Source: Paraburkholderia sp. C35 (lineage in GTDB: Bacteria; Pseudomonadota; Gammaproteobacteria; Burkholderiales; Burkholderiaceae). Taken from it: a stretch of 64,000 bases of DNA. The notes beneath the pieces are model-generated. The model made no database searches, had not been told where the DNA came from, and worked only from the letters and a program-made list of their open reading frames with translations. Made by a program: the position numbers and the translations under genes. Each line of letters opens with the position of its first letter. The first letter of the stretch is position 1. The stretch is from contig NZ_QBUY01000006.1 of NCBI RefSeq assembly GCF_003121405.1, forward strand, positions 62,001-126,000. Reading direction: 5' to 3'. Shown in pieces: positions 43,047-53,397 of this stretch.

Positions 43047-43859
43047 TTATCTGAAGAACCCGATCATCGCCTGCGCGACGGCGGCTGCATCGTTTTCCGT
43101 CGGGATGTGTCCGGCCTTCGCGATCCGCACGAGCTTCGACTGCGGAATCTGCGACACGAAATGCTCGGCGTTCTGCACCACCTGGAAGGTGTCGTCTTCG
43201 CCCCATATCAGCAATTTCGGCGTCTGCGATGCCCGCAGCTGCGGCACCAGTTCCATCGTATAGCGGTTATACGCAGCACCAGCCAGCGCGAGCCACGAAC
43301 GTGCGACGCGCGGGTCTTGCCACGGGTCGAGATAGTCGACGATTTCGCTCTCGGTTGCCGGTCGGCCAAGTGCCGTCACCACCGACTTGCGGCGCGCAGC
43401 CAGCACGTCTTCATGCGTGGTCGAGGCAGCGACGACGGGATCGCGAAAGCGGGCCACACCTGGCACGGGCCACGAATCGAACACCACGGCGTTCATGAGC
43501 ACGAGTTTCTCGACGCGCACTTTCCCATCGACGAGCACATGTTGCGCGACGCCGCCGCCGATATCGTGTCCCGCCAGCAAGACCGGCTCGTCGATATTCA
43601 ACGCACGAAGGAACGCGACAAGCCAGTCGGCAAGTGCGGGAATGGACGCCTGTTCGACCGTCAGTTCACCCGCCGAGCGGCCCAGCCCCGGAAAATCAAC
43701 GGCTATTGCGCGAAAACCGGCTTGCGCGAGTGGGTCCATCACGGGCTGCCACACGCGGCTCCAATACGTGCCATGCAACATGAGCACCACGGGACCGCTT
43801 TCGCCCGCAGCAAGATAGCTGATCTGTGTGCCCGCTACATCGACAGTCAATCGTTTCAT
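43047..43859 (-). CDS. Alpha/beta hydrolase with Asp nucleophile
   Basis: 270 residues. VVLMLHGTYWSRVWQPVM gives the oxyanion-hole segment, LLAGHDIGGGVAQHV the elbow with Asp rather than Ser, and AKAGHIPTEND the histidine. Asp at the elbow points to epoxide-hydrolase or dehalogenase chemistry, although C-C hydrolases of the family use Ser. AGGAG 9 bases upstream supports ATG 43859; ATG 43886 is possible. It lies directly downstream of the cupin dioxygenase gene (30 bases or less) on the same strand and is probably a step in the same pathway. Confidence 0.85.
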   Translation of the reverse strand: MKRLTVDVAGTQISYLAAGESGPVVLMLHGTYWSRVWQPVMDPLAQAGFRAIAVDFPGLGRSAGELTVEQASIPALADWLVAFLRALNIDEPVLLAGHDIGGGVAQHVLVDGKVRVEKLVLMNAVVFDSWPVPGVARFRDPVVAASTTHEDVLAARRKSVVTALGRPATESEIVDYLDPWQDPRVARSWLALAGAAYNRYTMELVPQLRASQTPKLLIWGEDDTFQVVQNAEHFVSQIPQSKLVRIAKAGHIPTENDAAAVAQAMIGFFR

Positions 43860-43889
43860 TTCACTCACTCCTTTCTGCGCGCTCATGCT

Positions 43890-44423
43890 TTAGCGGATAA
43901 AGCGCTTCACATAGTCCGCACCAAGACCGATCGCGTCGTAGTGCTTGCGCGCGGCCTCGATCTTGGTGAACACGTCTTCGTAGCCGACTGCGACGCCTTG
44001 CGGATCGACATACGTATAGCCTCCCGTCACATGAAACCAGGTGATCATTTCCGTGACATCTTCGGGCACGTAAAGCGTGTGGGTCTCGCCCGCCGGTTCG
44101 TGCGCATAGCTGCCCTGCTCCGCAATCCAGTCATGCTCGAGGTAGTACCACCTGCCCTTGAGCACGAGCGCGTGTACCGGCCCCGTATGCCGATGTCGCG
44201 ACAGCACGCCCGACTGGCGCACGCGCAGCAGGTTGACGTAATAGCCCTGACTGGCACTCAGTAAAAGCGGCTTGAAAGAAACGGTCGATGTCGCGGGCAC
44301 CCACAGCTTGTCGTCCTCCAGATACTGGTCGAGCACGCCGGGATGGACGATATCCGCCGTCATGTCCTGCGGCTGCGGAAGCTGGTAAGGAATTGCGTTT
44401 TCGTCGGGTTTTCGTGGGGTCAT
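43890..44423 (-). CDS. Cupin of the 2,4'-dihydroxyacetophenone dioxygenase family
   Basis: 177 residues. The cupin core has SRHRHTGPVHALVLKG with His-x-His and a further His as iron ligands, then GSYAHEPAGETHTLYVP with the last histidine. The overall pattern is that of 2,4'-dihydroxyacetophenone dioxygenase-like cupins, which cleave a hydroxyketone C-C bond with iron and oxygen. First gene of a two-gene unit with the Asp-type hydrolase and divergent from the TetR gene at 44653, which is its likely repressor. The exact substrate is uncertain. Confidence 0.8.
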   Translation of the reverse strand: MTPRKPDENAIPYQLPQPQDMTADIVHPGVLDQYLEDDKLWVPATSTVSFKPLLLSASQGYYVNLLRVRQSGVLSRHRHTGPVHALVLKGRWYYLEHDWIAEQGSYAHEPAGETHTLYVPEDVTEMITWFHVTGGYTYVDPQGVAVGYEDVFTKIEAARKHYDAIGLGADYVKRFIR

Positions 44424-44487
44424 TGCAGTGTTGCCTCTGTTCGATACGTTTGCCCTGACGCGTTAAACGCGCCATTCCGTGGAAGAT

Positions 44488-44509
44488 TGACATGTCAGTC
44501 AATATTGAC
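44488..44509. promoter_or_regulatory. Tandem palindromes in the cupin/TetR divergent promoter
   Basis: TGACATGTCA (44488-44497) and GTCAATATTGAC (44498-44509) are adjacent perfect palindromes, and a further TGACA lies at 44515-44519. The repeated TGAC/GTCA half-sites are what a TetR-type regulator of the flanking genes would bind. Confidence 0.55.
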
Positions 44510-44652
44510 ACACATGACAAGCATAGACCGATTTCCAGCTTCGTGCAGCGAATGTGACGCAGCGGATTCCGCGCAAGCACGTTTTGTATCACTCGATATA
44601 TAATCCGCAAAAATCACACATGCAGGTCATTCGCATACGCGGGAGCATCACG

Positions 44653-45276
44653 ATGGCAAGGCCAAGAGAGTTCGATGAAGAGCGCGTGCTCGAAGCGGCA
44701 CGCGACGCGTTCTGGGAGCACGGCTATGAAGGCACCTCCACACGCGATCTGGTGAAGTACACGGGCATGACGCAGCCCAGCCTCTACAACGCATTCGGCG
44801 ACAAGCGCGCGTTGTTTCGCCGCGCGCTCGAACACTATCTCGATCACACATTGAGGAGCCGGCTTGCAAGGCTGAAACGTGATTTCACACCTGCGTTGGC
44901 AATCACCGCGTATTTCGCGGAAGTGATTCAGCGCAGCAGTTCGGATATCGGCCAACGCGGCTGCATGCTGGTCAATGCCGTGCTCGAAAAAGACCAGCAT
45001 GCCGATGGCTTGCAGGAAGCCATCGCCAGTGAACTGGCTGAGATACGCGGCTTTTTTCGCGCGAGCATCGTGGCTGCGCGAAAGCACGGTGAGATGCCGA
45101 AAGGGGTCGGCGCCAGCGATGCATCTGCGCATCTTCTCACCGTGCTGCTAGGCATGCGCGTGCTGGCGCGCATGAGTCCCGATCCCAAACTGTTGCGCGC
45201 AGCCGTTGAAGTTTCGCTGGCAACGCTGGGTCTGCCTCCTCTGCATGAAGCGGAGCACCACCAGACTAGCCGTTGA
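44653..45276 (+). CDS. TetR/AcrR-family transcriptional regulator
   Basis: 207 residues. MARPREFDEERVLEAARDAF and TSTRDLVKYTGMTQPSLYNAF form the DNA-binding domain (1-50). The ligand domain contains IGQRGCMLVNAVLE, as in the AcuR/ComR-like subgroup with a conserved GCML motif. GGGAG 7 bases upstream supports ATG 44653 over the ATG at 44554. It is divergent from the cupin/hydrolase unit, with tandem palindromes between, so local repression is likely. The SDR gene follows after 82 bases. Confidence 0.88.
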   Translation: MARPREFDEERVLEAARDAFWEHGYEGTSTRDLVKYTGMTQPSLYNAFGDKRALFRRALEHYLDHTLRSRLARLKRDFTPALAITAYFAEVIQRSSSDIGQRGCMLVNAVLEKDQHADGLQEAIASELAEIRGFFRASIVAARKHGEMPKGVGASDASAHLLTVLLGMRVLARMSPDPKLLRAAVEVSLATLGLPPLHEAEHHQTSR

Positions 45277-45358
45277 TTTTTACGCTGCACGGTCCGATGC
45301 ACCGCTACGAAACGGCTACCTGACCGTGCAATTCCACTCTGTCTTTTGAAGAAGCATC

Positions 45359-46081
45359 ATGACTCAACGTACTTTCCTCATCACCGGCGCAAGCAAAGGC
45401 ATTGGCCGCGCGCTGTCCGAGCGGCTCGCCCGCGCAGGCCATCAGGTTATCGGCATTGCACGCCGCACGGATGATCCGACCTTTCCCGGCACGCTGGTCA
45501 GCATCGATCTCGCCGACCGCGCCGCAACCGACAAAGGCTTGCGCGAACTGACTTCGCGTTACTCCTTCGACGGCGTCGTAAACAATATGGGCTTCGTCAA
45601 GCTCGCGCGGCTCGGCGACATCGAACTCGACGATCTCGATCGCACCTTCAGCACGAACCTTGCGCCCGCCGTGCAAACGGTTCAGGCCTTGCTGCCCAAC
45701 ATGAAGGAACAGGGCTGGGGACGTGTCGTGAACCTGTCGAGTCTGGTCGTGCTCGGCGTGGCTCAGCGCAGCACCTATGCCGCGGCGAAAAGCGCGATGA
45801 TCAGCTTCACGCGCACCTGGGCGCTCGAACTCGCCGACCCGGGCATCACCGTCAACTCGGTTGCGCCCGGACCGACCGAAACGGAAATGTTCCGCGAGAA
45901 CACGCCCGTTGGCAGCGAGGCCGAAAAGCGCTTCCTGTCGCTCGTACCGATGAAGCGTCTCGGCAAGCCAGACGAACTCGCTGCGAGCATCGAGTTCTTC
46001 CTGTCCGAGCCTGCGGGGTTCATCACCGGCCAGACGCTTTACGTCGATGGCGGCGCCTCTATCGGCAAAGCCGCGATCTGA
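45359..46081 (+). CDS. SDR-family oxidoreductase
   Basis: 240 residues. TGASKGIG at 9-16 binds the coenzyme; VNNMGF replaces the usual NNAG; VNLSSLVVLG carries the serine and YAAAKSA the Y-x-x-x-K. The C terminus ITGQTLYVDGGAS is typical. It lies downstream of the TetR gene on the same strand and could belong to the cupin/hydrolase pathway as an alcohol or ketone oxidoreductase. It is convergent with the nicB cytochrome gene, 26 bases apart. Confidence 0.87.
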   Translation: MTQRTFLITGASKGIGRALSERLARAGHQVIGIARRTDDPTFPGTLVSIDLADRAATDKGLRELTSRYSFDGVVNNMGFVKLARLGDIELDDLDRTFSTNLAPAVQTVQALLPNMKEQGWGRVVNLSSLVVLGVAQRSTYAAAKSAMISFTRTWALELADPGITVNSVAPGPTETEMFRENTPVGSEAEKRFLSLVPMKRLGKPDELAASIEFFLSEPAGFITGQTLYVDGGASIGKAAI

Positions 46082-46107
46082 AGCCGATCCGCGCCGATCG
46101 TCTCGCG

Positions 46108-48567
46108 TCAATGCGCTGCTGCGCGCATGCGGGCAGCCGTCGACGCCAGATCGCGCCACGCAGGCTGTCCCGGCGCGTAGCGCGCGCGAATGTAGCCGGC
46201 CAGTTCGGCGAGTTGCTGATCGTCGAAACTGTCCTTGAAGCCCGGCATGTAGCCGAGGCCCTCGGTAGCGGGTTGATCGATGCCGTGCATCATGACGTGC
46301 AACAGGTTCTCGGGACTCGCCTGGCTCACGCTGGTGTTCAGGCCCATCAGCGGCCGCACGCCGAAGTGGCCGACACCGCCCGATTCCGCATGACAGACGG
46401 CACAGGCCGCCTCGAACATGCGGCGCCCATTCTGGAAGCCCGCTACCGTCAGCGCATCGGCGTTCGCGCCTGCCGTGCGCTGCGCGGCTGCATGCGCGGC
46501 GACGGCTGCATCGACGGGTGGCGATAGCGAGGCGATGTAATGTGCAATCGCGCGCACGTCCGCTTCGGGCAAGCTCGCGAGACCCGCGACGACAGGCGCC
46601 ATCGGCCCGGCCGCTACGCCGTGCTCGGTGGAGAATCCCGTGCGCAGATAGGAGAACAGCGCGTCCTCCGTCCACGGCACAGGCGCAGCGTGCGAGGCGA
46701 CGAGAGCAGGCGCATCCCAACCTTCCGCGCTGCCGCCGCCCAGATACGCGAAGCCGCCCTTCTCCGCACCCAGTGCGTTGCGCGGCGTATGGCACGCGCC
46801 GCAATGCCCCGCGCCGTCCACCAGATACTTGCCACGATTCCATTGCGCCGACTGCTGCGGATCCGGCTGATATTCCCGCTCGTCATGGAACATCCAGTTC
46901 CAGCCCGCCACGAGCCGCCGCTGGTTGAGCGGGAACGGCAGCTTCGTTTCGGGCGCAGCCTGTTTGACCGCCGGCTCCGACATCAGATACGCGTACAGCG
47001 CCATCATGTCGGACTCGCTCATGCGCGCGAACGCCGTGTACGGAAATGCCGGGTACAGATGATGTCCGTCGCGAGAAATGCCCTTGCGCATCGCACGCGC
47101 GAACGCTTCGTAAGACCATGCGCCGATACCTGTCTCGCGATCGGGCGTGATGTTGGTCGACCATACCGTGCCGAACGGCGTGTCGAGTGCGAGGCCGCCC
47201 GCATTCACTTTACCGCCCGGCGCCGTATGACACACCGCGCAATCGCCTGCTATCGCGATCTGTCGACCGCGTTCGAGCATCGCCGCGCTCCACATCGACG
47301 CATCGGCGCCAGCGCCCGCAGGCAGCGGCGCAATCGGCGCCGGGCCGGGCAGGATCGAGCACGCCAGCCCGATCAACCCGCCCGCCACACCGCCGATGCC
47401 ACCGCCCGCGAGCCAGCGACGCCAGCGCGAAGGACGCCGCGCGGCGGCGGGCGCTTCAAGCATGGCCGCAGGGCTGGCGTCGGCGAGTGCACGGCGAATC
47501 AGTTCGGGGTCGAACGGCGGCGCACGAAAACGCACGCCCGTCGCGTCATGCAAGGCATTGGCGATGGCAGCGGCAACTGGCGCCGCAGCTTGTTCGATGC
47601 GTCTGTCGTCGGATTCGGAGCGCGTCGCGACGTTCGACGCATGGTCGCTTGTCGCGTCGATCAGATCATGCGACACGGGCGTAGCTGCGCCCGCCGTGAA
47701 TTCCGTTTCATCGTGCGACGCGCGCGCGATGCGGCGCACGCCTGTCGCGCGTGCAATCGCTGCTTCGATCTGCCATGCGGGCAGCCCTTGCAGCGCAGCG
47801 GCATCGGGTGTTCCCGCGCCCTGGCCTGCGACCACACGGCGCACGGCGATGTCGCCCGTCGTGCGATTGACGTCGAGATCGACGACCCATGCGGACCAGC
47901 TTGCCGCTTGCGGCTCGGCGGAGTGCGTCTGTGCGTGTCCGGCCGAATAGTCGGGCAGCGTATCGGCGGGTGCGCTTTCGATACGCGCCTGACCATCGAA
48001 TGCGAAGCCACGGCCGCGCAACCACGGCGACGCGGGTTCCTGCGCGGCTGGCGGCACGGCGCCCCACGCCGCACGCTCGCTCACCATGCGGATAATTTCA
48101 CGTGCACCGGCGTCGCGCGCAGCGTCGAGATGATCGAGCCGCAACGCGACGGGATCGCGCCGCGCCTCATGCGCCACTTCGTCGATGAACGACTCGCGCG
48201 CAAAGGCATGCGCCTGTGCGGGAATGGCCTGAGAAGGATCGTCGATTGCGACGCTGGCCTGCGCATGCCGATACAGCAACGGCGGCAGCGATGCCTGCGA
48301 GCCTTGCCATTGCGCGTCGCCGGACACATGGCCGTCGATGCGTGCACGATAGCGCCACTTTGCCATCGTGCCGTCAGCCGCGACATTCGCTTCGACAGCA
48401 AGTTGCGCCTGTGCATCCACCACGTCCAGCGGCCACGCGTATTGCATATGGCGGCGCGCAGCCGCATCGTCGTCTTCGTGCAGGCGCAGAGCGTCCGACG
48501 CGCTTTCTTCTTCATCCAGCCGCAATGCTTGCGGATCGCTCTCGCTCATCGCAGCCTCATTCGCCAT
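46108..48567 (-). CDS. nicB: Nicotinate hydroxylase cytochrome subunit with vestigial molybdenum domain (NicB-like)
   Basis: 819 residues. The C-terminal 430 form a membrane-anchored (WLAGGGIGGVAGGLIGLAC) three-haem cytochrome c: CAVCH, CGACH and CAVCH are visible. This part passes electrons from nicotinate hydroxylation to the respiratory chain. The N-terminal 370 residues match only the second half of a xanthine-dehydrogenase-type molybdenum domain (REIIRMVSERAAWGA, WVVDLDVNRTTGDIAVRRVV, AIANALHDATGVRFRAPPFD). The first half is missing, and the G-x-G-E active-site glutamate is replaced by SESDDRR-like sequence. Known NicB is about 1190 residues with a complete domain. The gene overlaps nicA by 11 bases. 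Catalysis is probably supplied by 54079-56433. Confidence 0.85.
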   Translation of the reverse strand: MANEAAMSESDPQALRLDEEESASDALRLHEDDDAAARRHMQYAWPLDVVDAQAQLAVEANVAADGTMAKWRYRARIDGHVSGDAQWQGSQASLPPLLYRHAQASVAIDDPSQAIPAQAHAFARESFIDEVAHEARRDPVALRLDHLDAARDAGAREIIRMVSERAAWGAVPPAAQEPASPWLRGRGFAFDGQARIESAPADTLPDYSAGHAQTHSAEPQAASWSAWVVDLDVNRTTGDIAVRRVVAGQGAGTPDAAALQGLPAWQIEAAIARATGVRRIARASHDETEFTAGAATPVSHDLIDATSDHASNVATRSESDDRRIEQAAAPVAAAIANALHDATGVRFRAPPFDPELIRRALADASPAAMLEAPAAARRPSRWRRWLAGGGIGGVAGGLIGLACSILPGPAPIAPLPAGAGADASMWSAAMLERGRQIAIAGDCAVCHTAPGGKVNAGGLALDTPFGTVWSTNITPDRETGIGAWSYEAFARAMRKGISRDGHHLYPAFPYTAFARMSESDMMALYAYLMSEPAVKQAAPETKLPFPLNQRRLVAGWNWMFHDEREYQPDPQQSAQWNRGKYLVDGAGHCGACHTPRNALGAEKGGFAYLGGGSAEGWDAPALVASHAAPVPWTEDALFSYLRTGFSTEHGVAAGPMAPVVAGLASLPEADVRAIAHYIASLSPPVDAAVAAHAAAQRTAGANADALTVAGFQNGRRMFEAACAVCHAESGGVGHFGVRPLMGLNTSVSQASPENLLHVMMHGIDQPATEGLGYMPGFKDSFDDQQLAELAGYIRARYAPGQPAWRDLASTAARMRAAAH

Positions 48568-49060
48568 CTTGCTGCCGCAGATACAATGCCGCGCGCTTCA
48601 CGGCGCGCACGATCTCGAGATGCGTGCCGCAGCGGCACAGATTGAAGCGCAGCGCGTCGCGGATCGCATCGTCATCGGGCGATGGATTGCGCGCCAGCAG
48701 CGCCGTCGTGCTCATGATCATGCCGTTCAGACAATAGCCGCACTGCGCCGCCTGTTCGTCGATGAACGCGCGCTGCACGGGATGCAGCGAGTCGGGCGTG
48801 CCGAGTCCTTCCAGTGTCGTCACCTCACGCGCACGTGCCGCTGCAACGGGCACCACGCACGAACGCGTGGGCTGGCCATCGACCAGTACCGTGCACGCAC
48901 CGCATTGCCCGAGACCGCAACCATACTTCGGGCCGTTCAACTCGCAGTCGTTGCGCAGGATGTAAAGCAGCGGCGTATCCGGCGTCGCGCCTTCGATGGT
49001 GTGCGTCTCGCCGTTCACAGTGAGCGTGAGCGGCTGCGCGTGGGAAGCGGAATGCAACAT
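48557..49060 (-). CDS. nicA: Nicotinate hydroxylase 2Fe-2S subunit
   Basis: 167 residues of the two-cluster ferredoxin subunit of molybdenum hydroxylases. CGLGQCGACTVLVDG with a further Cys in RSC binds the plant-type cluster, and QCGYCLNGMIM with NLCRCGTH binds the second. It moves electrons from the molybdenum centre to the cytochrome subunit during nicotinate to 6-hydroxynicotinate conversion. ATG 49060 matches family length. The stop overlaps the nicB cytochrome gene; nicC lies upstream on the same strand, 114 bases away. Confidence 0.9.
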   Translation of the reverse strand: MLHSASHAQPLTLTVNGETHTIEGATPDTPLLYILRNDCELNGPKYGCGLGQCGACTVLVDGQPTRSCVVPVAAARAREVTTLEGLGTPDSLHPVQRAFIDEQAAQCGYCLNGMIMSTTALLARNPSPDDDAIRDALRFNLCRCGTHLEIVRAVKRAALYLRQQDGE

Positions 49061-49174
49061 GGACTGACTCGTGATGAAAGGGCGCGTGCGGCATGCATCG
49101 CGCGAAGACTCGCGCACGGCACACCGCACAGCACCTTATAACCCGCCGAAATTCCGCCTGCTTTCTGGCTTGCG

Positions 49175-50439
<1,265 letters not shown>

Positions 50440-50557
50440 AGAAAATAAATCGGCAAGCATATTGTTCTTCGGTGTAACCACTACGTCGTTTCGTGCATTT
50501 TTGGCTATATATGATGCAGGCATTGCGACACAGTTCTTTTCCCCGTTGTGCATTTAA

Positions 50558-50569
50558 AATGTACACGCT
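50558..50569. promoter_or_regulatory. Candidate NicR operator (nicE side)
   Basis: AATGTACACGCT; its reverse complement AGCGTGTACATT matches the nicC-side site in 10 of 12 bases. Located 75 bases before the nicE ATG. Confidence 0.5.
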
Positions 50570-50644
50570 AGACTTTGCTCAAATTTCCGACGATGCCCAC
50601 ACAGCCGGGCTTCGTCGCCGCCCAACTGCAATGGAGTGCGCGTC

Positions 50645-51397
50645 ATGAGCAAGACTTACCGGATCGGCCAGATCGTGCCGAGCTCGAATACCACGATGGA
50701 AACGGAAATCCCGGCGATGCTGCGCCTGCGCGAAGCGATTCGCCCCGAGCGTTTCACGTTTCATTCGAGCCGCATGCGCATGAAAAAGGTCGTGAAGGAA
50801 GAACTGGCTGCGATGGATGCGGAATCGGACCGTTGCGCGGTCGAACTGTCGGACGCACGCGTCGATGTGCTCGGCTATGCATGTCTCGTCGCCATCATGG
50901 CGATGGGTCGCGGCTATCACCGCGTGTCGCAGGCGCGCCTGTCGAAGCACACGGCGGAAAACGGCGCGGCAGCGCCCGTGCTGACGAGTGCAGGCGCACT
51001 CGTCGATGCGCTCAAGGTGATCGGCGCGAAGCGTATCGTCGTGGTCGCGCCTTACATGAAGCCGCTGACGGAACTGGTGGTCGATTACATCCGTCACGAA
51101 GGCTATGAGGTGCTCGACTATCGCGCGCTCGAAATCCCCGACAACCTCGAAGTCGGTCGGCATGATCCCGCGCGCCTGCCGGAGATCGTCAAGACGCTCG
51201 ACTACAAGGATGCGGACGCCATCGTGCTGTCCGCTTGCGTGCAGATGCCGTCGCTGGCAGCCGTCGCGAAGGTCGAGGCCATGACGGGCAAGCCCGTGAT
51301 TACAGCGGCGATTGCCACGACTTACGCGATGCTGCGTGAACTCGATCTCGAACCGATCGTTCCCGGCGCAGGCGCGCTGCTGTCGGGCGCTTACTAA
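50645..51397 (+). CDS. nicE: Maleate isomerase
   Basis: 250 residues of the Asp/Glu racemase superfamily. IGQIVPSSNTTMETEIPAML opens the first domain; VLGYACLVAIMAMG and AIVLSACVQMPSLAAV hold the two active-site cysteines. It converts maleate to fumarate, the last step of the pathway. GGAG 8 bases upstream supports ATG 50645. First gene of the plus-strand nicEDXF set. Confidence 0.92.
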   Translation: MSKTYRIGQIVPSSNTTMETEIPAMLRLREAIRPERFTFHSSRMRMKKVVKEELAAMDAESDRCAVELSDARVDVLGYACLVAIMAMGRGYHRVSQARLSKHTAENGAAAPVLTSAGALVDALKVIGAKRIVVVAPYMKPLTELVVDYIRHEGYEVLDYRALEIPDNLEVGRHDPARLPEIVKTLDYKDADAIVLSACVQMPSLAAVAKVEAMTGKPVITAAIATTYAMLRELDLEPIVPGAGALLSGAY

Positions 51398-51439
51398 GCG
51401 TTGACGAACCGCCTTCATCGCCATTCATCGGAGCAATTC

Positions 51440-52294
51440 ATGTCGAGCACTTTTCTCTATGGCGCGAATATCGCTGCCAACGGTATCCGTCAGCATTACC
51501 TGCGCTATGGCGGCGCGGGCGGTGAACGCGCGAAGCGGGCCGCCGTCATCGTGATTCCGGGCATCACGAGTCCTGCCGTTACATGGGGTTTCGTCGGCGA
51601 AGTGTTCGGCGCGAGCTTCGACACGTATGTGATCGACGTGCGCGGACGCGGACTTTCCGAAGCCTCCGGCACGCTCGATTACAGCCTCGATGCGCAAGCC
51701 GACGATGTCGTCGCGCTGGCAGCCGCGCTCGGTCTCGAACGTTTCGCACTGGTCGGTCATTCGATGGGCGCGCGCATCGCCGCACGCGCCGCGCTGCGTG
51801 CGCCGCGTGGACTCGCATCCGTGGTGCTGGTCGATCCACCCGTGTCCGGCCCTGGGCGCCGCGAATATCCCGGCAAGCTGCCCTGGTACATCGATTCGAT
51901 GGCGCTCGCACGCCAAGGCACCGACGCCGAAGGCATGCGCGCGTTTTGCCCGACGTGGACCGAAGAAGAACTGCAGCTGCGCGCGGAATGGCTGCATACA
52001 TGTGACGAACGCGCGATCCTCGCCTCGTACGAAGGCTTCCACACCGACGATTTCCACGCCGACGCCGCAAAGCTGCACGTGCCGTCGCTGCTGATCACAG
52101 CAGAACGCGGCGACGTGGTGCGCGACGAAGACGTCGCCGAACTGCAACGCGCGACGCCCGCGATGCAGCACGTGCGCGTGCCGAACGCAGGCCACATGAT
52201 TCCGTGGGACAACGCCGCCGGTTTCTACGAAGCGTTCGGCGCGTTCCTCGGCGCGCCGCTGTCGCAGCGATCTGCCGAAGCGGCAATCATCTGA
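51440..52294 (+). CDS. nicD: N-formylmaleamate deformylase
   Basis: 284 residues, alpha/beta hydrolase. VIVIPGITSPAVTWGFVG is the oxyanion segment, ALVGHSMGARIAARAA the Ser elbow, and VPNAGHMIPWDNAAGFY the histidine. In context it hydrolyses N-formylmaleamate to maleamate and formate. CGGAGCAATTC precedes ATG 51440. It lies between nicE and nicX with gaps of about 40 and 27 bases, so it is in one operon with them. Confidence 0.9.
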   Translation: MSSTFLYGANIAANGIRQHYLRYGGAGGERAKRAAVIVIPGITSPAVTWGFVGEVFGASFDTYVIDVRGRGLSEASGTLDYSLDAQADDVVALAAALGLERFALVGHSMGARIAARAALRAPRGLASVVLVDPPVSGPGRREYPGKLPWYIDSMALARQGTDAEGMRAFCPTWTEEELQLRAEWLHTCDERAILASYEGFHTDDFHADAAKLHVPSLLITAERGDVVRDEDVAELQRATPAMQHVRVPNAGHMIPWDNAAGFYEAFGAFLGAPLSQRSAEAAII

Positions 52295-52321
52295 CGCATC
52301 GCATCCATTGGAGAACACACG

Positions 52322-53353
52322 ATGTCCATCAGCGACTATCAACTGATCGAAGCATGGAAGGAAGTGCTCACGCTGTCGCGTCTCGAAGCGGGTCAGACGG
52401 TCACGATTCTCACCAGCACGTCAACGCATCCACAGACGCTCGCGTGTGCGCTGATCGCCACGCAGTCGATGGGCGCGATCGTCAACCGGCTGGATCTGCC
52501 GCCCGTCAATGGCGAGAAGGCGTTTAGCCGCGATTCGCTCGCCTATCTCGGCACCACGCCGTTGACAGGCAACCGCGCGGCCATCGCGGCGCTCAAGGAA
52601 AGCGATCTCGTGCTGGACCTGATGACCCTGCTGTTCTCGCCCGAGCAGCACGACATCCTGAAGTCCGGCACGAAGATTTTGCTCGCCGTCGAGCCGCCCG
52701 AAGTACTCGCGCGCCTCGTGCCGACCATGCAGGACCGCGAGCGCGTGCTCGCTGCGACGAAGAAGATCGGCGCGGCGCGCGAGATGCGCGTGTCGTCGCC
52801 GGCTGGCACGGCGCTGGTGTGTCCGATGGGCGAGTTCGGGCCAATCGCCGAATATGGTTTCGTCGATGAACCGGGCCGCTGGGACCACTGGCCGAGCGGC
52901 TTCGCGCTGACGTTCCCGAACGACCGCACTGCGCACGGCACCATCGTGATCGATCGCGGCGACATCCTGCTGCCGCAAAAGATCTACGTGAACGAGCCGA
53001 TCGTGCTGACGGTGGAAGGCGGTTACGCGACGAAGATCGAAGGCGGTGTGGATGCGGCCTTGCTGCGCGACTACATGGAAACCTTCAACGACCCTGAAGG
53101 CTACGCGATCTCGCACATCGGCTGGGGCTTGCAACCGCGTGCGCGCTGGTCGACGCTAGGCCTCTACGACCGCGAAGCGACCATCGGCATGGATGCGCGC
53201 GCATTCGAAGGCAACTTCCTGTTCTCGCTCGGACCGAACAACGAAGGCGGCGGCAGCCGCACCACCACGTGCCACATCGACATTCCGCTGCGTGGCTGTA
53301 CCGTGAAACTGGACGATGAAACCGTCGTGCGCGATGGCCGCGTGGTTGCGTGA
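52322..53353 (+). CDS. nicX: 2,5-dihydroxypyridine 5,6-dioxygenase
   Basis: 343 residues of the M29-peptidase-like dioxygenase family. Putative iron ligands are visible in YAISHIGWGLQPRA and TTTCHIDIPLRG (His, His and Asp). It opens the pyridine ring of 2,5-dihydroxypyridine to N-formylmaleamate with O2. The length agrees with characterised NicX. TTGGAGAACACACG precedes the ATG. Co-transcribed with nicD and nicF. Confidence 0.93.
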   Translation: MSISDYQLIEAWKEVLTLSRLEAGQTVTILTSTSTHPQTLACALIATQSMGAIVNRLDLPPVNGEKAFSRDSLAYLGTTPLTGNRAAIAALKESDLVLDLMTLLFSPEQHDILKSGTKILLAVEPPEVLARLVPTMQDRERVLAATKKIGAAREMRVSSPAGTALVCPMGEFGPIAEYGFVDEPGRWDHWPSGFALTFPNDRTAHGTIVIDRGDILLPQKIYVNEPIVLTVEGGYATKIEGGVDAALLRDYMETFNDPEGYAISHIGWGLQPRARWSTLGLYDREATIGMDARAFEGNFLFSLGPNNEGGGSRTTTCHIDIPLRGCTVKLDDETVVRDGRVVA

Positions 53354-53397
53354 GCGCACGCCGTGCATGAACTTCATCCCGACACTGGATACCCGAC

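Noticed and set aside
46540..48645. Long plus-strand open frame of about 700 codons opposite the nicB cytochrome gene
   Set aside because: Arg/Ala/His-rich, no domain; a shadow caused by high GC at the third codon position of nicB on the other strand.
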